The notes: a model not told the origin generated them from the sequence alone. A DNA stretch of 64,000 bases from Paenibacillus xylanexedens (GCF_017874615.1 NZ_JAGIKV010000004.1:124001-188000); one strand, 5' to 3'. Shown: positions 1 through 9,988, counted from the stretch's first letter. A program made the numbers and translations.

Positions 1-1324
1 TATTTTTACCGCCGCCTTTAGGTCCCATCATATCCGAGAACTGTTTCATCATGCGGCGCATCTCATCAAACTGCTTGATCAGACGATTTACTTCAGCCAG
101 AGATGTTCCGCTACCCGTAGCAATACGCTTCCGGCGGCTATGGTTGATCATGTCCGGGTTCCGTTTCTCTTCGGTCGTCATAGAGTAGACGATCGCTTCA
201 ATCCGGCCCATCTGTTTATCATCAACCTTCAGATCTTTAGCTTGTTTCATCTTGCCCATGCCAGGGATCATATCCATGATCTGGTCGATTGGTCCCAGCT
301 TTTTGACCTGATCCATCTGCTCCAGGAAATCTTCAAACGTGAATTCTGCATTACGCATCTTCCGTTCCATTTCCTTGGCTTTATCGGTATCAATGTTTAA
401 TTGTGCTTTCTCAATCAGAGATAACATATCACCCATACCGAGGATCCGTGAAGCCATACGTTCCGGGTGGAACGGCTCCAAAGCGTCAAGTTTCTCTCCA
501 AGGGAAGCAAACTTGATTGGACAACCCGTAACTGCTTTGACAGAAAGCGCAGCACCACCACGAGTGTCGCCATCCAGCTTCGTCAGGACAACCCCTGTCA
601 GATTAAGCTGCTGGTTAAAGTGTTCTGCTACGTTAACCGCATCCTGACCTGTCATGCTGTCTACGACAAGCAGTACTTCATCCGGATTCACTACGCTGTG
701 AATCTGGCGAAGTTCTTCCATCAGTTCTTCATCAACATGCAGACGTCCAGCTGTATCGATAATAACATAGTCATTACCGTTATCCTTCGCATGTTGAAGA
801 CCTTGACGTGCGATCTCAACAGGGCTTGTCTGATCTCCCAGTGTGAATACCGGCGCTTTGATCTGCTCGCCAAGTACTTGCAACTGTTTGATCGCTGCGG
901 GCCGATAAATATCTCCTGCAACAAGCAATGGTCTGCTGTTTTGCTTTTGCAGCATTTTAGCCAGTTTACCCGATGTGGTTGTTTTACCAGCACCCTGCAA
1001 ACCAACCATCATCAGCACCGTAGGCGGTTTGTTCGCTTTAGCCAGTTTGGCCTGACTTCCACCCATCAAATCCGTTAGTTCCTTGTTAACGATGTCGATG
1101 ATGACCATTCCTGGCGTGAAGCTCTCCATCACTTCTTTGCCAACAGCCTTCTCTTTCACCTTGGCGATGAATTCCTTGACCACTTTGAAGTTTACATCCG
1201 CTTCGAGCAATGCCAGACGTACCTCGCGCATAGCCTCGGCTACATCTTCATCAGACACCTTGCCTTTGCCGCGCAGCTTGCTGAACACATTCTGTAATCG
1301 GGTCGTTAATCCTTCAAATGCCAT
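1..1324 (-). CDS. ffh: Signal recognition particle protein Ffh (partial, C-terminal end outside window)
   Basis: SRP54-type GTPase that binds signal peptides and 4.5S/6S-like SRP RNA and delivers nascent membrane proteins to FtsY. The minus-strand reading frame begins MAFEGLTTRLQ and is open to the window edge, giving 441 codons. The N domain comes first, then the G domain with P-loop GLQGAGKTTT near residue 105, then the methionine-rich M domain; the last visible residues are MMGPKGGGKN, so only a short tail is missing. The start ATG at 1324 has a strong Shine-Dalgarno (AAGGAGG) just upstream. It follows ylxM by about 60 bp and shares its promoter, the usual Bacillales ylxM-ffh pair. Confidence 0.97.
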   Translation of the reverse strand, partial: MAFEGLTTRLQNVFSKLRGKGKVSDEDVAEAMREVRLALLEADVNFKVVKEFIAKVKEKAVGKEVMESFTPGMVIIDIVNKELTDLMGGSQAKLAKANKPPTVLMMVGLQGAGKTTTSGKLAKMLQKQNSRPLLVAGDIYRPAAIKQLQVLGEQIKAPVFTLGDQTSPVEIARQGLQHAKDNGNDYVIIDTAGRLHVDEELMEELRQIHSVVNPDEVLLVVDSMTGQDAVNVAEHFNQQLNLTGVVLTKLDGDTRGGAALSVKAVTGCPIKFASLGEKLDALEPFHPERMASRILGMGDMLSLIEKAQLNIDTDKAKEMERKMRNAEFTFEDFLEQMDQVKKLGPIDQIMDMIPGMGKMKQAKDLKVDDKQMGRIEAIVYSMTTEEKRNPDMINHSRRKRIATGSGTSLAEVNRLIKQFDEMRRMMKQFSDMMGPKGGGKN

Positions 1325-1386
1325 GATCCCACCTCCTTAAGCTTTAATACTGTTTTCAAGACCGATACGTTCCGCTCGGCCAATTT

Positions 1387-1737
1387 TCATTCACTAAGCT
1401 GAGCAACGATATCGTGTATTTGTTTGTTGTTATCAATGGAGACGCCTGCGCGTTCCAATGCATTTTGCAAATCTTCAAGATTGCGATTACGCCGTTCATG
1501 CTTTTCCAGCAAGCCCAGCTTGCTTTCGTAATTTTCCAGCACTTGTTCGGCACGCTTAATATGCTCGTATACCGCCTGGCGGCTGATCTCAAACTCGGCT
1601 GCAATTTCACCAAGCGAGAAATCGTCATGAAAGTAATACTTTAGAAAAGTCTGCTGTTTCTCGGTAAGTAACAATTCATAAAAAGCAAACAGCAAGTTAA
1701 TCCGGTTTGTCTTCTCAAGCCGATTTTCTTGACTCAC
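1387..1737 (-). CDS. ylxM: YlxM, UPF0122 helix-turn-helix protein of the SRP operon
   Basis: Small 116-residue protein of the YlxM/p13 family, encoded upstream of ffh in most Firmicutes and thought to modulate SRP function. A sigma-70 region 4-like helix-turn-helix is visible around residues 40-62 (SLGEIAAEFEISRQAVYEHI), followed by a helical charged tail. The length is normal for the family. It is the first gene of a two-gene unit with ffh and has a consensus promoter upstream (1793-1821). Confidence 0.95.
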   Translation of the reverse strand: MSQENRLEKTNRINLLFAFYELLLTEKQQTFLKYYFHDDFSLGEIAAEFEISRQAVYEHIKRAEQVLENYESKLGLLEKHERRNRNLEDLQNALERAGVSIDNNKQIHDIVAQLSE

Positions 1738-1792
1738 ATCGGGGCACTCCCTTCGTCAAGGAAAAACACTTTACACTCTTGCAACGTTCCTA

Positions 1793-1821
1793 ATAATACC
1801 TAAAACAAATCAGGTTGTCAA
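1793..1821 (-). promoter_or_regulatory. Sigma-A promoter of ylxM-ffh
   Basis: Read on the minus strand: TTGACA (1816-1821), a 17-bp spacer, then TATTAT (1793-1798). This is a near-consensus vegetative promoter about 55 bp upstream of the ylxM start. Confidence 0.8.
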
Positions 1822-1949
1822 GCAAAAATACTTGTCACAATAAAAACAGCTCTCATGATATGTTATTTCGATGTTTAACGGGTGGTTTATGCCCTTTTTC
1901 ACTACAAGCAAATTCGATCTGTATCGCTGCGACCCGCCTCTATGTAGAA

Positions 1950-1989
1950 GAAAAAACGAATGCGTCTCAGTCCGTGGAGATGCATCCGT
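1950..1989 (-). terminator. Intrinsic terminator of the hemolysin III-type gene
   Basis: Minus-strand hairpin with arms around 1956-1968 and 1977-1989 (ACGgATGCaTCTC pairing with GAGAcGCATtCGT), followed by a run of six T. It begins about 10 bp after the stop codon of the upstream gene. Confidence 0.8.
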
Positions 1990-1999
1990 CTATGGTGTT

Positions 2000-2647
2000 C
2001 TAACGAAGTGGTGTCAGGTACAGCAGTACCATAAAGAAATGAAGAATACTGCCTGCTAACACAAAGAGATGCCAAATCGCATGGTGGTACGGAAATCCAC
2101 GCCATACATAAAAGAGCGTACCCAGTGTATACATCAGGCCTCCAGCAACCAGCAGCACAATGCCGCCTGTAGGAATGGCAGCCATAAGAGGTTGCCAGGC
2201 AATAACGATCAGCCAGCCCATCGCAATATAGAAAATCGTGGACATGAATAGAAATTTTTTCGTAAAAAATGCCTTAAAGATCACGCCGAATAATGCGATT
2301 CCCCAGATTATACCGAACAGGGCCCATCCAAGTGTACCGCGAACAGCAATAAACAAAAGCGGGGTGTACGATCCCGCGATAAACAAATAAATGGAAGAAT
2401 GGTCGAAAATCTCAAATAAATCTTTCACTTTTCCATCTTTCCATGCATGCACGAGTGTAGAGCTTGTATAGAGCAGTAACATGGTGATCCCGTAGATCGT
2501 GAAACTGACCACATGCCAAGCTGTGCCTTTCATACTTGAAAATACAATCAATATCACCAGTGCAGCTACACTGAGTGCAGCGCCGATTCCATGTGTCACC
2601 GCATTGGCGACTTCTTCACGGCGAGAATAGGTATACGTATTGGCCAT
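2000..2647 (-). CDS. Hemolysin III / YqfA-type (PAQR superfamily) integral membrane protein
   Basis: A 215-residue protein with seven predicted transmembrane helices. It carries the family landmarks: an N-terminal EEVANAVTHGIGA segment, a mid-protein FDHSSIYLFIAGSYTP motif and a C-terminal HHAIWHLFVLAGSILHFF motif, whose histidines are metal ligands in PAQR proteins. The bacterial name comes from Bacillus cereus hemolysin III, but most homologues (YqfA, YplQ) have no proven cytolytic role. I chose the ATG at 2647 because AAAGGACGG lies 6-7 bp upstream; an in-frame TTG at 2653 sits too close. It lies between ylxM and ftsY, not its place in Bacillus subtilis, and has its own promoter and terminator. 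Confidence 0.9.
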   Translation of the reverse strand: MANTYTYSRREEVANAVTHGIGAALSVAALVILIVFSSMKGTAWHVVSFTIYGITMLLLYTSSTLVHAWKDGKVKDLFEIFDHSSIYLFIAGSYTPLLFIAVRGTLGWALFGIIWGIALFGVIFKAFFTKKFLFMSTIFYIAMGWLIVIAWQPLMAAIPTGGIVLLVAGGLMYTLGTLFYVWRGFPYHHAIWHLFVLAGSILHFFMVLLYLTPLR

Positions 2648-2695
2648 TTTCAACCGTCCTTTCTAACCCTTTAACATTGCCTTCTTTATTCCTCC

Positions 2696-2758
2696 ATTAT
2701 ACACGTATTGCCAGTGACATTACACGTGACACTTATCACGTATATCACTGGCAATACG
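2696..2758. promoter_or_regulatory. Nested palindrome overlapping the promoter of the hemolysin III-type gene
   Basis: Two perfect 14-bp inverted arms (CGTATTGCCAGTGA at 2704-2717 and its complement at 2745-2758) flank a second, inner dyad (ACGTGA / TCACGT). On the minus strand a TATAAT (2696-2701) follows immediately, about 50 bp before the gene start. No T-run follows, so this looks like an operator rather than a terminator, though it could also form a strong hairpin in any read-through transcript from ftsY. Confidence 0.6.
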
Positions 2759-2793
2759 GTTAACATTATTAATTCATTCTATTATTAATGATT

Positions 2794-3807
2794 CTAGGAA
2801 TTAGCTTCCTCTTCTTCAGCACTTTCCGCTGGCTGTTCCTGGATTAATCCGGCGAACAAAGCATGCACAAATTGCTCCGAGTCAAACGGCTGCAGATCAT
2901 CAATTTTCTCACCCAGTCCTACGAGCTTCACAGGCAAGTCCAGTTCCTGACGGATCGCAACAACGATCCCGCCTTTAGCTGTTCCATCCAGTTTCGTCAG
3001 TACGAGGCCAGTTACACCGCTTTTCTCACCGAAAAGTTTAGCCTGATTTAAGGCATTTTGACCTGTTGTTGCATCCAGTACCATCAGTACTTCATGCGGA
3101 GCATCCGGAATTTCACGCTGAATGACACGATAGATCTTGTTAAGCTCGTCCATCAGGTTCGATTTGTTTTGCAGACGACCTGCTGTATCACAGAGCAGAA
3201 CATCCGCACCCCGTTGTTTCGCTGCCTGTACCGCATCATACATAACCGCTGCTGGATCAGAACCAGATTGCTGTTTGATAACATCGACACCGGCACGTTG
3301 CCCCCATACTTCCAGCTGTTCAATGGCTCCGGCACGGAACGTATCTCCTGCTGCCACAATTACCTTTTTACCTTGCTGTTTGAAGCGATGTGCCAGCTTG
3401 CCAATCGTTGTTGTTTTACCAACACCGTTAACACCAACGAACAAAATAACGGTAATGCCATCCGGGTTCATTTTCAATTCGTTATTCTGTTCACCGCGAA
3501 GAAGACCCGTCAGTTTCTCGGACAATACAGGCTGCAGCTCAGCCGCATCCTCAATTTTGCGTTTTTTCACCTCAACGCGCAGGTCTTCGATCAGATTCAT
3601 GACTGTATTCACACCAACGTCTGCTCCGATCAAAATCTCTTCCAGTTCTTCATAGAACTCTTCATCGATTTTTTTGCGGCGGATTACGAGATCCGACACT
3701 TTTTCCACTAACCCTTTACGTGTCTTTTCCAATCCATCCTTGAACTGTTTGGTGACCGACTCCGTTTTGCTTGCAATGCTGTCTCTAAGCTTTTTAAAAA
3801 AACTCAT
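2794..3807 (-). CDS. ftsY: Signal recognition particle receptor FtsY
   Basis: SRP receptor GTPase that docks the Ffh-ribosome complex at the membrane. It has 337 residues: a short N-terminal helical A/N region (MSFFKKLRDSI), then the G domain with P-loop GVNGVGKTTT, the DTAGR motif and the TKLDGTAKGG motif. The start at 3807 is preceded by GGAGGGG with good spacing; an upstream in-frame extension of 17 codons lacks family similarity. It lies about 108 bp downstream of smc on the same strand, so smc-ftsY are probably co-transcribed, as in other Bacillales. Confidence 0.97.
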   Translation of the reverse strand: MSFFKKLRDSIASKTESVTKQFKDGLEKTRKGLVEKVSDLVIRRKKIDEEFYEELEEILIGADVGVNTVMNLIEDLRVEVKKRKIEDAAELQPVLSEKLTGLLRGEQNNELKMNPDGITVILFVGVNGVGKTTTIGKLAHRFKQQGKKVIVAAGDTFRAGAIEQLEVWGQRAGVDVIKQQSGSDPAAVMYDAVQAAKQRGADVLLCDTAGRLQNKSNLMDELNKIYRVIQREIPDAPHEVLMVLDATTGQNALNQAKLFGEKSGVTGLVLTKLDGTAKGGIVVAIRQELDLPVKLVGLGEKIDDLQPFDSEQFVHALFAGLIQEQPAESAEEEEANS

Positions 3808-3915
3808 AAAGCCCCTCCATCGTGTACATAATCTAAGCGCTTTTGCAAAAATGCTCAATCTGAATGATTTTCAATGATTACAATGAGTTCGTTTGTCTCT
3901 CAGGTTTGAATCAGA

Positions 3916-6900
3916 TCAGGCAATTACTGCTTCCTCATCTTCCAGTTTAACCGAAACGAGCTTGGATACTCCGCCCTCTTCCATTGTAACACCGTACAGC
4001 ACATCTGCCTCTTCCATCGTACCTTTACGATGGGTAACAACGATAAACTGTGTCTGTTCGGAGAATTCACGCAAGTACTGGGCAAAACGTACCACGTTAG
4101 CTTCGTCCAGCGCTGCCTCAACTTCATCCAACACGCAAAATGGTACCGGTTTGACATGCAGAATAGCAAATAATAAAGCCATCGCCGTCAAAGCCCGCTC
4201 CCCACCGGATAACAGTTGCAGGTTTTGCAGTTTCTTGCCTGGTGGCTGAGCCACGATATCTATTCCCGTTTCAAGCAAGCGTTCCGGGTCCATCAGAACA
4301 AGGTCAGCACGTCCCCCACCAAACAGCTTGCTAAACACGGTACCGAACTCACGGCGGATGGCATCAAACGTGATCTTGAATCGCTTCGCCATCTCGTCTT
4401 CCATTTCCCGAATCACCTGATACAACGTTGTTTTAGCTTCCACCAGGTCATTCTTCTGTACACTCAGGAACTCGTATCGCTCATTGACCCGCTGGAACTC
4501 CTCAATCGCTCCCAGGTTAACATCACCAAGGGCAGATATACTGCGCTTCAGCTTCTGTACCTCTGCCTGTGTATGCTCCACATCTTCCGGCACAGGATAA
4601 CGCTCTTTGGCCAGTTCATAGCCCAGTTCGTATTCATCCGTCAGCTTCCGCAGTATATTCTCCAGCTCAACATCCAGTCGGTTCACGGAGATTTCCGTCT
4701 GTCGCATCTGCTCTTCCACGGCTTTCAACTGTGTGCGTTGTTCCTTCGTTTCGCTCTCGGCAAGCTCAAGCTTTTTCGACAACTCACTTCGGGCGGCACG
4801 CTTGAAGTCCAGCTCTTGGGAAGCTTCCGCTTTTTTCAGTTTGTACTGGTTCAGATCTTCAATCTGCTTAACACTCTCGGTCTGTGTTTTCTTGAGATCT
4901 GCTTCCATCGAAGCAAGCAACGTACGATTCTGACGAAGATCTTTCACCAGCGACTCCACTTCCCGCTCCAGACGTCGCAATTGTTCCCCATTGGAAAATC
5001 GCTCCTGATCAAGCTTGCCTTCGCGCACTTTCAAGTCGGTGAGTTGGCTCTGCAATTCTTCCTTCGCGGATTCATTGGCTTTCCGAGCAAACTCAGCTGC
5101 ATGAATGGCACGATGAGTCGCTTTTTCTTCCTCTTCAAGCTGCTCCAGCTTCTTCACAGCGACGATGCGAGCCGTATCCAGCTCTTTGATCTCTTCGGTA
5201 AAGCCGCTCTTCTCCTGCCCGGCAACGGCAACCTGTTCAAGCACATGGCGAAGCTCATGCTCTACCTGTTTCATTTCCATCGAAGCCTGCTGTTCTGCAT
5301 TTCGGGTATCATCACCGGACTGACGAAGTTCATCCAGTTTGTCCTGACACTGCTCCAGTTGAACTTTTACATCATCCACACTGCGATGCAGTTTCACGAT
5401 CTGATTTTCGGTATCCAAAATATCTTGGTCGAGCTGGTCCAGCTGCCGTTTCCGACTGAGCAGACTCACATTTTTCTTGTGCTGGCTACCACCTGTCATG
5501 GAACCACCCGCATTGACCACGTCACCTTCGAGTGTCACAACCCGGAAACGATACTGACAGCGAGCCGCAATTTTATTGGCAACCTCCAGCGTTTCGGCAA
5601 TAATAACATTACCGAGCAAGCTGCCAATGATTGAAGCATATTTGGATTCGAATTGTACAAGATCAGCACCGATCCCCACAAAACCCTCCATACCTTCGAT
5701 CATGGAACGTTCAGCCGCTCCAATGGCACGAGGACGAATGACATCCAAAGGCAGGAACGTTGCACGCCCCAACTGACGTTGCTTCAGGAAAGCGATTGCC
5801 TGTCTGGAAACTGATTCATTTTCCATGACCACATGCTGCAAGGATGCTCCCATTGCTGTTTCAACTGCAAGTTCGATCTTCTCGGGAACTTTAACAAGTT
5901 CAGCTACAGCTCCATGAACACCGCTCAGCGTACCTTTACGCGAAGCTTTGAGGACTTCCTTGACACCCAGCATGAATCCGTCAAAATCATCCTGCATCTC
6001 TTTCATCGTATCGCGGCGGGAAACTTGAGCCTCACGCTTCTGTTCCCATTTACGGACCGTACCCCGACTTTCTTCGAGCAGCTTCTGCAGCGACTGAAGT
6101 CGTTCACTTTCCGTAATGTATCCACCACGTAGATCACTGATTTCTTTGCCCAAACGAACAACTTTTTTCTCAATGTCCGCTTTGCGACTCTCCAGTGTCT
6201 CCTTCTGATCTTCCCATTTGCCTGATTCTTCAGCCGCGCGATTCATTCTGCGCTCCAGCGTTTCTTTCTGCTGATCCACATAACGAATTTCATTGCGTGT
6301 CTGAGCCATCTGATTCATCAGTTCCAGCAAATTGCCTTTGAGGCTTTCCTCTTGCTGTTGACTAATGCCACCTGTAACACCGATGAGTTTGGCTTCTTCC
6401 TGGGACAACTGATTTCTCACATCATTCAGTTCATGCTCAAGCTTGCCAAACTTCTCACGCAGTGCAAGCAGCTCGGTTTCCCGTTCGCGATGTCTCTCTT
6501 CACTGGCGGCAAGCGTTACTTTGAGCTGCTCCTGATTCGTTAGCAGATGGTGGGAGCGCTCCTTGAGCAATTCTCCAAGCCCTTCACTTTTCTCCGTCGC
6601 TTCACTGAATTGTAATAAAGCGGCTTGCAGTTGCTCTGTCTCTGTTTCCAGAATACGCAGCGCATTCCGATCATTTTCCAGCTTGGCATCATGCGTAGAG
6701 ACAATCGCTGCGAGTCCAACCTCTTCCTGTTTTAGCGATTGCAAGCGCTCGTTTGCCTTACTCCAGGAAGCATGAATCTGTTCGATCTGGTACACATACA
6801 TGGAGATCTCTTGCGATTTGAGCCGTGAACGAAGTTCCTTATAGTGGATCGCTTTCTCTGATTGTTCCTTTAGCGGTCCAATCTGATCTTCCAGTTCAGT

Positions 6901-7485
6901 CACCAGATCATGAATACGCAGCAAATTCTGCTCTGTCTCATCCAGTTTGCGCGTCGCATCCCGCTTGCGGGATTTATATTTAACGATACCTGAAGCTTCT
7001 TCAAAGATACCTCTGCGATCCTCTGAACGGGTACTGAGAATCTCTTCGATTCGCCCCTGTCCAATAATCGAGTAGGCTTCCTTACCGATGCCGGTATCCA
7101 TAAACAACTCCGTGATATCCTTCAAACGACAAGATTGTTTGTTAATAAAATATTCACTATCTCCGCTGCGATGTACACGACGAGTCACCGTCACCTCACC
7201 GAAATCCAATGCAAGTGCGTGATCCTCGTTATCAAGCGTTAGCGACACCTCACCGAAATTAACGGCTTTCCGTGCGTCACTGCCTGCAAAGATGATATCT
7301 TCCATTTTGCCACCACGCAGCGACTTAGCACTTTGTTCCCCCAGAACCCAGCGAATTCCGTCCGATATATTACTCTTTCCACTTCCGTTCGGACCTACAA
7401 CAGCCGTAATGCCACGAACGAACTCCATCTCCGTTTTGTCGGCGAATGACTTGAATCCACCCAATTCAATCCGTTTTAAAAACAT
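3916..7485 (-). CDS. smc: Chromosome partition/condensin ATPase SMC
   Basis: A 1189-residue structural maintenance of chromosomes ATPase, the core of the SMC-ScpAB condensin. Walker A (GPNGSGKSNI) lies at residues 32-41; two long coiled coils flank the hinge around residues 520-650, which includes a GGSMTGG segment near its end; the ABC signature LLSGGERAL and Walker B with VLDEVEAALD lie near the C-terminus. The length is standard for bacterial SMC. The ATG at 7485 gives the family N-terminus MFLKRIELGGFKSFAD and is preceded by GGAGGTGA; a TTG nine codons upstream is less likely. It lies between rnc and ftsY, the conserved order. Confidence 0.97.
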   Translation of the reverse strand: MFLKRIELGGFKSFADKTEMEFVRGITAVVGPNGSGKSNISDGIRWVLGEQSAKSLRGGKMEDIIFAGSDARKAVNFGEVSLTLDNEDHALALDFGEVTVTRRVHRSGDSEYFINKQSCRLKDITELFMDTGIGKEAYSIIGQGRIEEILSTRSEDRRGIFEEASGIVKYKSRKRDATRKLDETEQNLLRIHDLVTELEDQIGPLKEQSEKAIHYKELRSRLKSQEISMYVYQIEQIHASWSKANERLQSLKQEEVGLAAIVSTHDAKLENDRNALRILETETEQLQAALLQFSEATEKSEGLGELLKERSHHLLTNQEQLKVTLAASEERHRERETELLALREKFGKLEHELNDVRNQLSQEEAKLIGVTGGISQQQEESLKGNLLELMNQMAQTRNEIRYVDQQKETLERRMNRAAEESGKWEDQKETLESRKADIEKKVVRLGKEISDLRGGYITESERLQSLQKLLEESRGTVRKWEQKREAQVSRRDTMKEMQDDFDGFMLGVKEVLKASRKGTLSGVHGAVAELVKVPEKIELAVETAMGASLQHVVMENESVSRQAIAFLKQRQLGRATFLPLDVIRPRAIGAAERSMIEGMEGFVGIGADLVQFESKYASIIGSLLGNVIIAETLEVANKIAARCQYRFRVVTLEGDVVNAGGSMTGGSQHKKNVSLLSRKRQLDQLDQDILDTENQIVKLHRSVDDVKVQLEQCQDKLDELRQSGDDTRNAEQQASMEMKQVEHELRHVLEQVAVAGQEKSGFTEEIKELDTARIVAVKKLEQLEEEEKATHRAIHAAEFARKANESAKEELQSQLTDLKVREGKLDQERFSNGEQLRRLEREVESLVKDLRQNRTLLASMEADLKKTQTESVKQIEDLNQYKLKKAEASQELDFKRAARSELSKKLELAESETKEQRTQLKAVEEQMRQTEISVNRLDVELENILRKLTDEYELGYELAKERYPVPEDVEHTQAEVQKLKRSISALGDVNLGAIEEFQRVNERYEFLSVQKNDLVEAKTTLYQVIREMEDEMAKRFKITFDAIRREFGTVFSKLFGGGRADLVLMDPERLLETGIDIVAQPPGKKLQNLQLLSGGERALTAMALLFAILHVKPVPFCVLDEVEAALDEANVVRFAQYLREFSEQTQFIVVTHRKGTMEEADVLYGVTMEEGGVSKLVSVKLEDEEAVIA

Positions 7486-7590
7486 AGGGTTTCTCGTCAC
7501 CTCCTCTTGCAAATTTCAAGTATTGCATTCCAGCGCCTAAATAAATTGAACTATTGTCATTACACATGACTACTTCGATTGCAGTACCAT

Positions 7591-7717
7591 CCTCCGATCG
7601 CCCTTATCCCCAGATTTTCTTGATTCCCTTATCCAAGGGAAAAATCCGTTGATAAATGCGGAGCATATGCTTCCGATGTAGCTTTCTTTCAGAAAGCTTT
7701 TAGCTTCGCTTCTTCAG
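7591..7717 (-). repeat. Structured intergenic repeat, copy A
   Basis: This roughly 125-bp block is closely similar to 11242-11367. Shared landmarks in order are CCGATCGC, TTATCCCCAGATTTT, a TTCCCTT/AAGGGAA hairpin (7624-7641), GCTTCCGATGTAGCTTTC and an AGCTTTCT/AGAAAGCT hairpin (7680-7698), then GCTTCTTCAG. It occupies most of the roughly 410-bp gap between rnc and smc; the rest of the gap holds the rnc terminator. No protein-coding signal is seen. The strand is given as the direction of transcription of the flanking genes. Confidence 0.75.
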
Positions 7718-7802
7718 ATTGGTTCTGCACTCATCGTTTTGTGTAAAATAAAGTTCACTTATTTAGTTAACGATCAGGTAACCTTCTCCTGAACCTCTTT
7801 AC

Positions 7803-7874
7803 AAAAAAAAGAGCAAAAAGCAGTCCGGCCGATTACTTCCGCCGGGGCGGACCCGCGGGCTGCTCTTTGCTCTT
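7803..7874 (-). terminator. Intrinsic terminator downstream of rnc
   Basis: Long GC-rich hairpin on the minus strand with outer arms AAGAGCAAAGAGCAG and CTGCTTTTTGCTCTT enclosing a GC-rich inner stem, followed by eight T. It begins about 20 bp after the rnc stop and separates the fab-rnc unit from smc-ftsY. Confidence 0.9.
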
Positions 7875-7895
7875 CGTTTGTCTATGCGCTATCGG

Positions 7896-8600
7896 TTAAG
7901 CTCCGGCTTCCGGAAGCTTCAGTCGATCAAGTGCTGCAGATGCAGCCTGTTGTTCCGCTTCCTTTTTGGAACGTCCTGTACCTCTGCCAAGCCGTTCTTG
8001 ACCCATATGGACCTCCGAGACAAACTCACGTTCATGGGCAGGTCCCCGTTCCTCAACGATACGGTATTCCAAAGCTCCCATATTGTGATGCTGAGTAAGT
8101 TCCTGCAGTTCCGTTTTGTAATCACTCATTTGCAGCTTGCTGCCCAATACGATTAATGGGAAGACATGCTGATCAAGAAATGTCCGAACAGGCGCAAGCC
8201 CCTGATCCAGATACAATGCACCAATGAAAGATTCAAACACATCTGCCAGCAGAGCCGGCCGTGTCCGTCCTCCAGTTAGTTCCTCACCTTTACCAAGAAG
8301 TACATACTGCCCAAAACCCAACGCTTCAGCAAATTTGACGAGGGAAGGCTCACAGACAATGGATGCCCGCAGCTTAGTTAATTCACCTTCCGGACGGTTA
8401 GGATACAAATGATACAAGTACTCCGATACAGTCAGTTCCAGCACGGCATCGCCCAGAAACTCCAGACGCTCGTTGTCCTGATGCTGACTGAACCGGTGTT
8501 CGTTTACATAAGAAGCATGGGTAAACGCTTGTTTTAAAAGCTGCCTGTTGTCAAATTTGATTTGAAGTTTATGTTGTAACTGCTTCAGATCTTCACTCAA
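7896..8600 (-). CDS. rnc: Ribonuclease III
   Basis: Double-strand-specific endoribonuclease of rRNA and mRNA processing. The N-terminal catalytic domain has the signature [14 protein letters not shown] with its metal-binding acidic residues, and the C-terminal double-stranded RNA-binding domain ends in [14 protein letters not shown] place the start at TTG 8600 (LSEDLKQLQ), giving 234 residues: it has AAGGGG 9 bp upstream and clears the fabF stop at 8614. Longer in-frame versions would overlap fabF and lack homology. It follows fabF by 13 bp, so it is probably translated from the fab operon message. Confidence 0.93.
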   Translation of the reverse strand: MSEDLKQLQHKLQIKFDNRQLLKQAFTHASYVNEHRFSQHQDNERLEFLGDAVLELTVSEYLYHLYPNRPEGELTKLRASIVCEPSLVKFAEALGFGQYVLLGKGEELTGGRTRPALLADVFESFIGALYLDQGLAPVRTFLDQHVFPLIVLGSKLQMSDYKTELQELTQHHNMGALEYRIVEERGPAHEREFVSEVHMGQERLGRGTGRSKKEAEQQAASAALDRLKLPEAGA

Positions 8601-8613
8601 ACGAACTAGCCCC

Positions 8614-9852
8614 TTATGCTTCAAATTTTTTGAGAATAATGGTGGCATTGTGACCGCCGAATCCAAATGAATTGGACATGGCAATATTAACTTTGGTTTG
8701 ACGTGGAACATTTGGTACATAATCCAGATCACATTCCGGGTCCTGATTTTCCAGGTTAATCGTTGGAGCCAGTGTCTGATGTGTCAGTGACAATCCGCAG
8801 ATAACCGCTTCTACACCACCAGCAGCGCCAAGCATGTGGCCCGTCATGGATTTAGTGGAACTCACGGCGAGCTTGTACGCATGATCACCAAACGCCTTTT
8901 TGATCGCAAGCGTTTCGGATCTGTCGCCTACAGGCGTCGAAGTTCCGTGTGCATTAATGTAGTCCACTTCTTCAGGCTCAATACCTGCATTACGAAGTGC
9001 CATCTTCATGCAACGTGCTGCTCCATCCGGATCTGGTTCTGTCATGTGATGTGCATCACCTGTCAGACCGTAACCGATCACTTCACCATAAATGCGTGCA
9101 CCACGTTTTTGAGCATGTTCCAGGGATTCCAGAATCATAACACCAGCGCCTTCGCCCATAACAAAACCATCACGTTCTGTATCAAAAGGACGGCTTGACT
9201 TGGCAGGATCATCATTACGTGTAGACATTGCGCGCATCGCACAGAACCCTGCAAGACCCGTTGGTCTGATTGTTGCTTCCGCACCACCACAGATCATGGC
9301 ATCTGCATCACCATTGGCAATCAGCTTGAAGGAATCTCCGATGGAGTGTGTACCTGTTGCACAAGCGGTAACAACGTTAATGTTAGGACCCTTAGCACCA
9401 AGAGAAATGGACATTTGGCCTGAAGCCATGTTGGAGATCATCATGGGAATAAAGAATGGGCTTACCCGTTTTGGACCTTTTTGCAATAATGCATTATGTT
9501 GGTCCTCCCACGTACCCAATCCACCAATACCTGATCCGATGGATACACCGAAACGCTCTGCATCAATATTCTCGTTAATTTTCAGACCACTGTCTTCAAC
9601 GGCTTTGAAGCCAGCTGCCACAGCGAACTGTACAAAACGATCCATTTTGCGAGCATCCTTGCGATCCATATATTCTTCCGGGTTGAAATCCTTGATCTCG
9701 GCTGCAATCTGTGTCGTGTATTCACTAACATCAAACGCCTCAATCTGAGAAATTCCGGACTTTCCTGCCATTAAACTGCCCCAGAACGTTTCCAAATCTT
9801 TTCCGAGCGATGTCATTACGCCCATTCCGGTAATTACTACTCTTTGTTTCAA
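8614..9852 (-). CDS. fabF: Beta-ketoacyl-ACP synthase II
   Basis: Elongating condensing enzyme of type II fatty-acid synthesis (malonyl-ACP plus acyl-ACP). The protein has 412 residues, the usual length. The catalytic triad is visible as Cys in [10 protein letters not shown], His in [11 protein letters not shown] and His in [12 protein letters not shown], with a glycine-rich C-terminal SFGFGGHNA. The start is a TTG at 9852 preceded by AGAGGTGA. It lies downstream of acpP and upstream of rnc. Confidence 0.97.
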   Translation of the reverse strand: MKQRVVITGMGVMTSLGKDLETFWGSLMAGKSGISQIEAFDVSEYTTQIAAEIKDFNPEEYMDRKDARKMDRFVQFAVAAGFKAVEDSGLKINENIDAERFGVSIGSGIGGLGTWEDQHNALLQKGPKRVSPFFIPMMISNMASGQMSISLGAKGPNINVVTACATGTHSIGDSFKLIANGDADAMICGGAEATIRPTGLAGFCAMRAMSTRNDDPAKSSRPFDTERDGFVMGEGAGVMILESLEHAQKRGARIYGEVIGYGLTGDAHHMTEPDPDGAARCMKMALRNAGIEPEEVDYINAHGTSTPVGDRSETLAIKKAFGDHAYKLAVSSTKSMTGHMLGAAGGVEAVICGLSLTHQTLAPTINLENQDPECDLDYVPNVPRQTKVNIAMSNSFGFGGHNATIILKKFEA

Positions 9853-9988
9853 ACCGAGTCACCTCTATATCGACTGCATTACGCAAGTATTTTGTGGGAA
9901 TATCCGCAAACAGACATCTATTCAACCAAGATAAGCCTGCTTGAGTAAAGCTGCTTGCGGAATGAGAAAAACCAATGAATGATGAGAA

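Noticed and set aside
1815..2003. A 62-codon plus-strand frame between ylxM and the hemolysin III-type gene
   Set aside because: It runs through the ylxM promoter and a terminator hairpin and lacks a ribosome-binding site.
3058..3711. A 217-codon plus-strand frame inside ftsY
   Set aside because: Antisense shadow of a confirmed GTPase gene; Cys/His-rich composition is a by-product of the reverse strand.
4216..5634. A 472-codon open frame on the plus strand inside smc
   Set aside because: It is the antisense shadow of the SMC coiled coil; SMC is complete on the other strand with all motifs, and this frame has no family resemblance.
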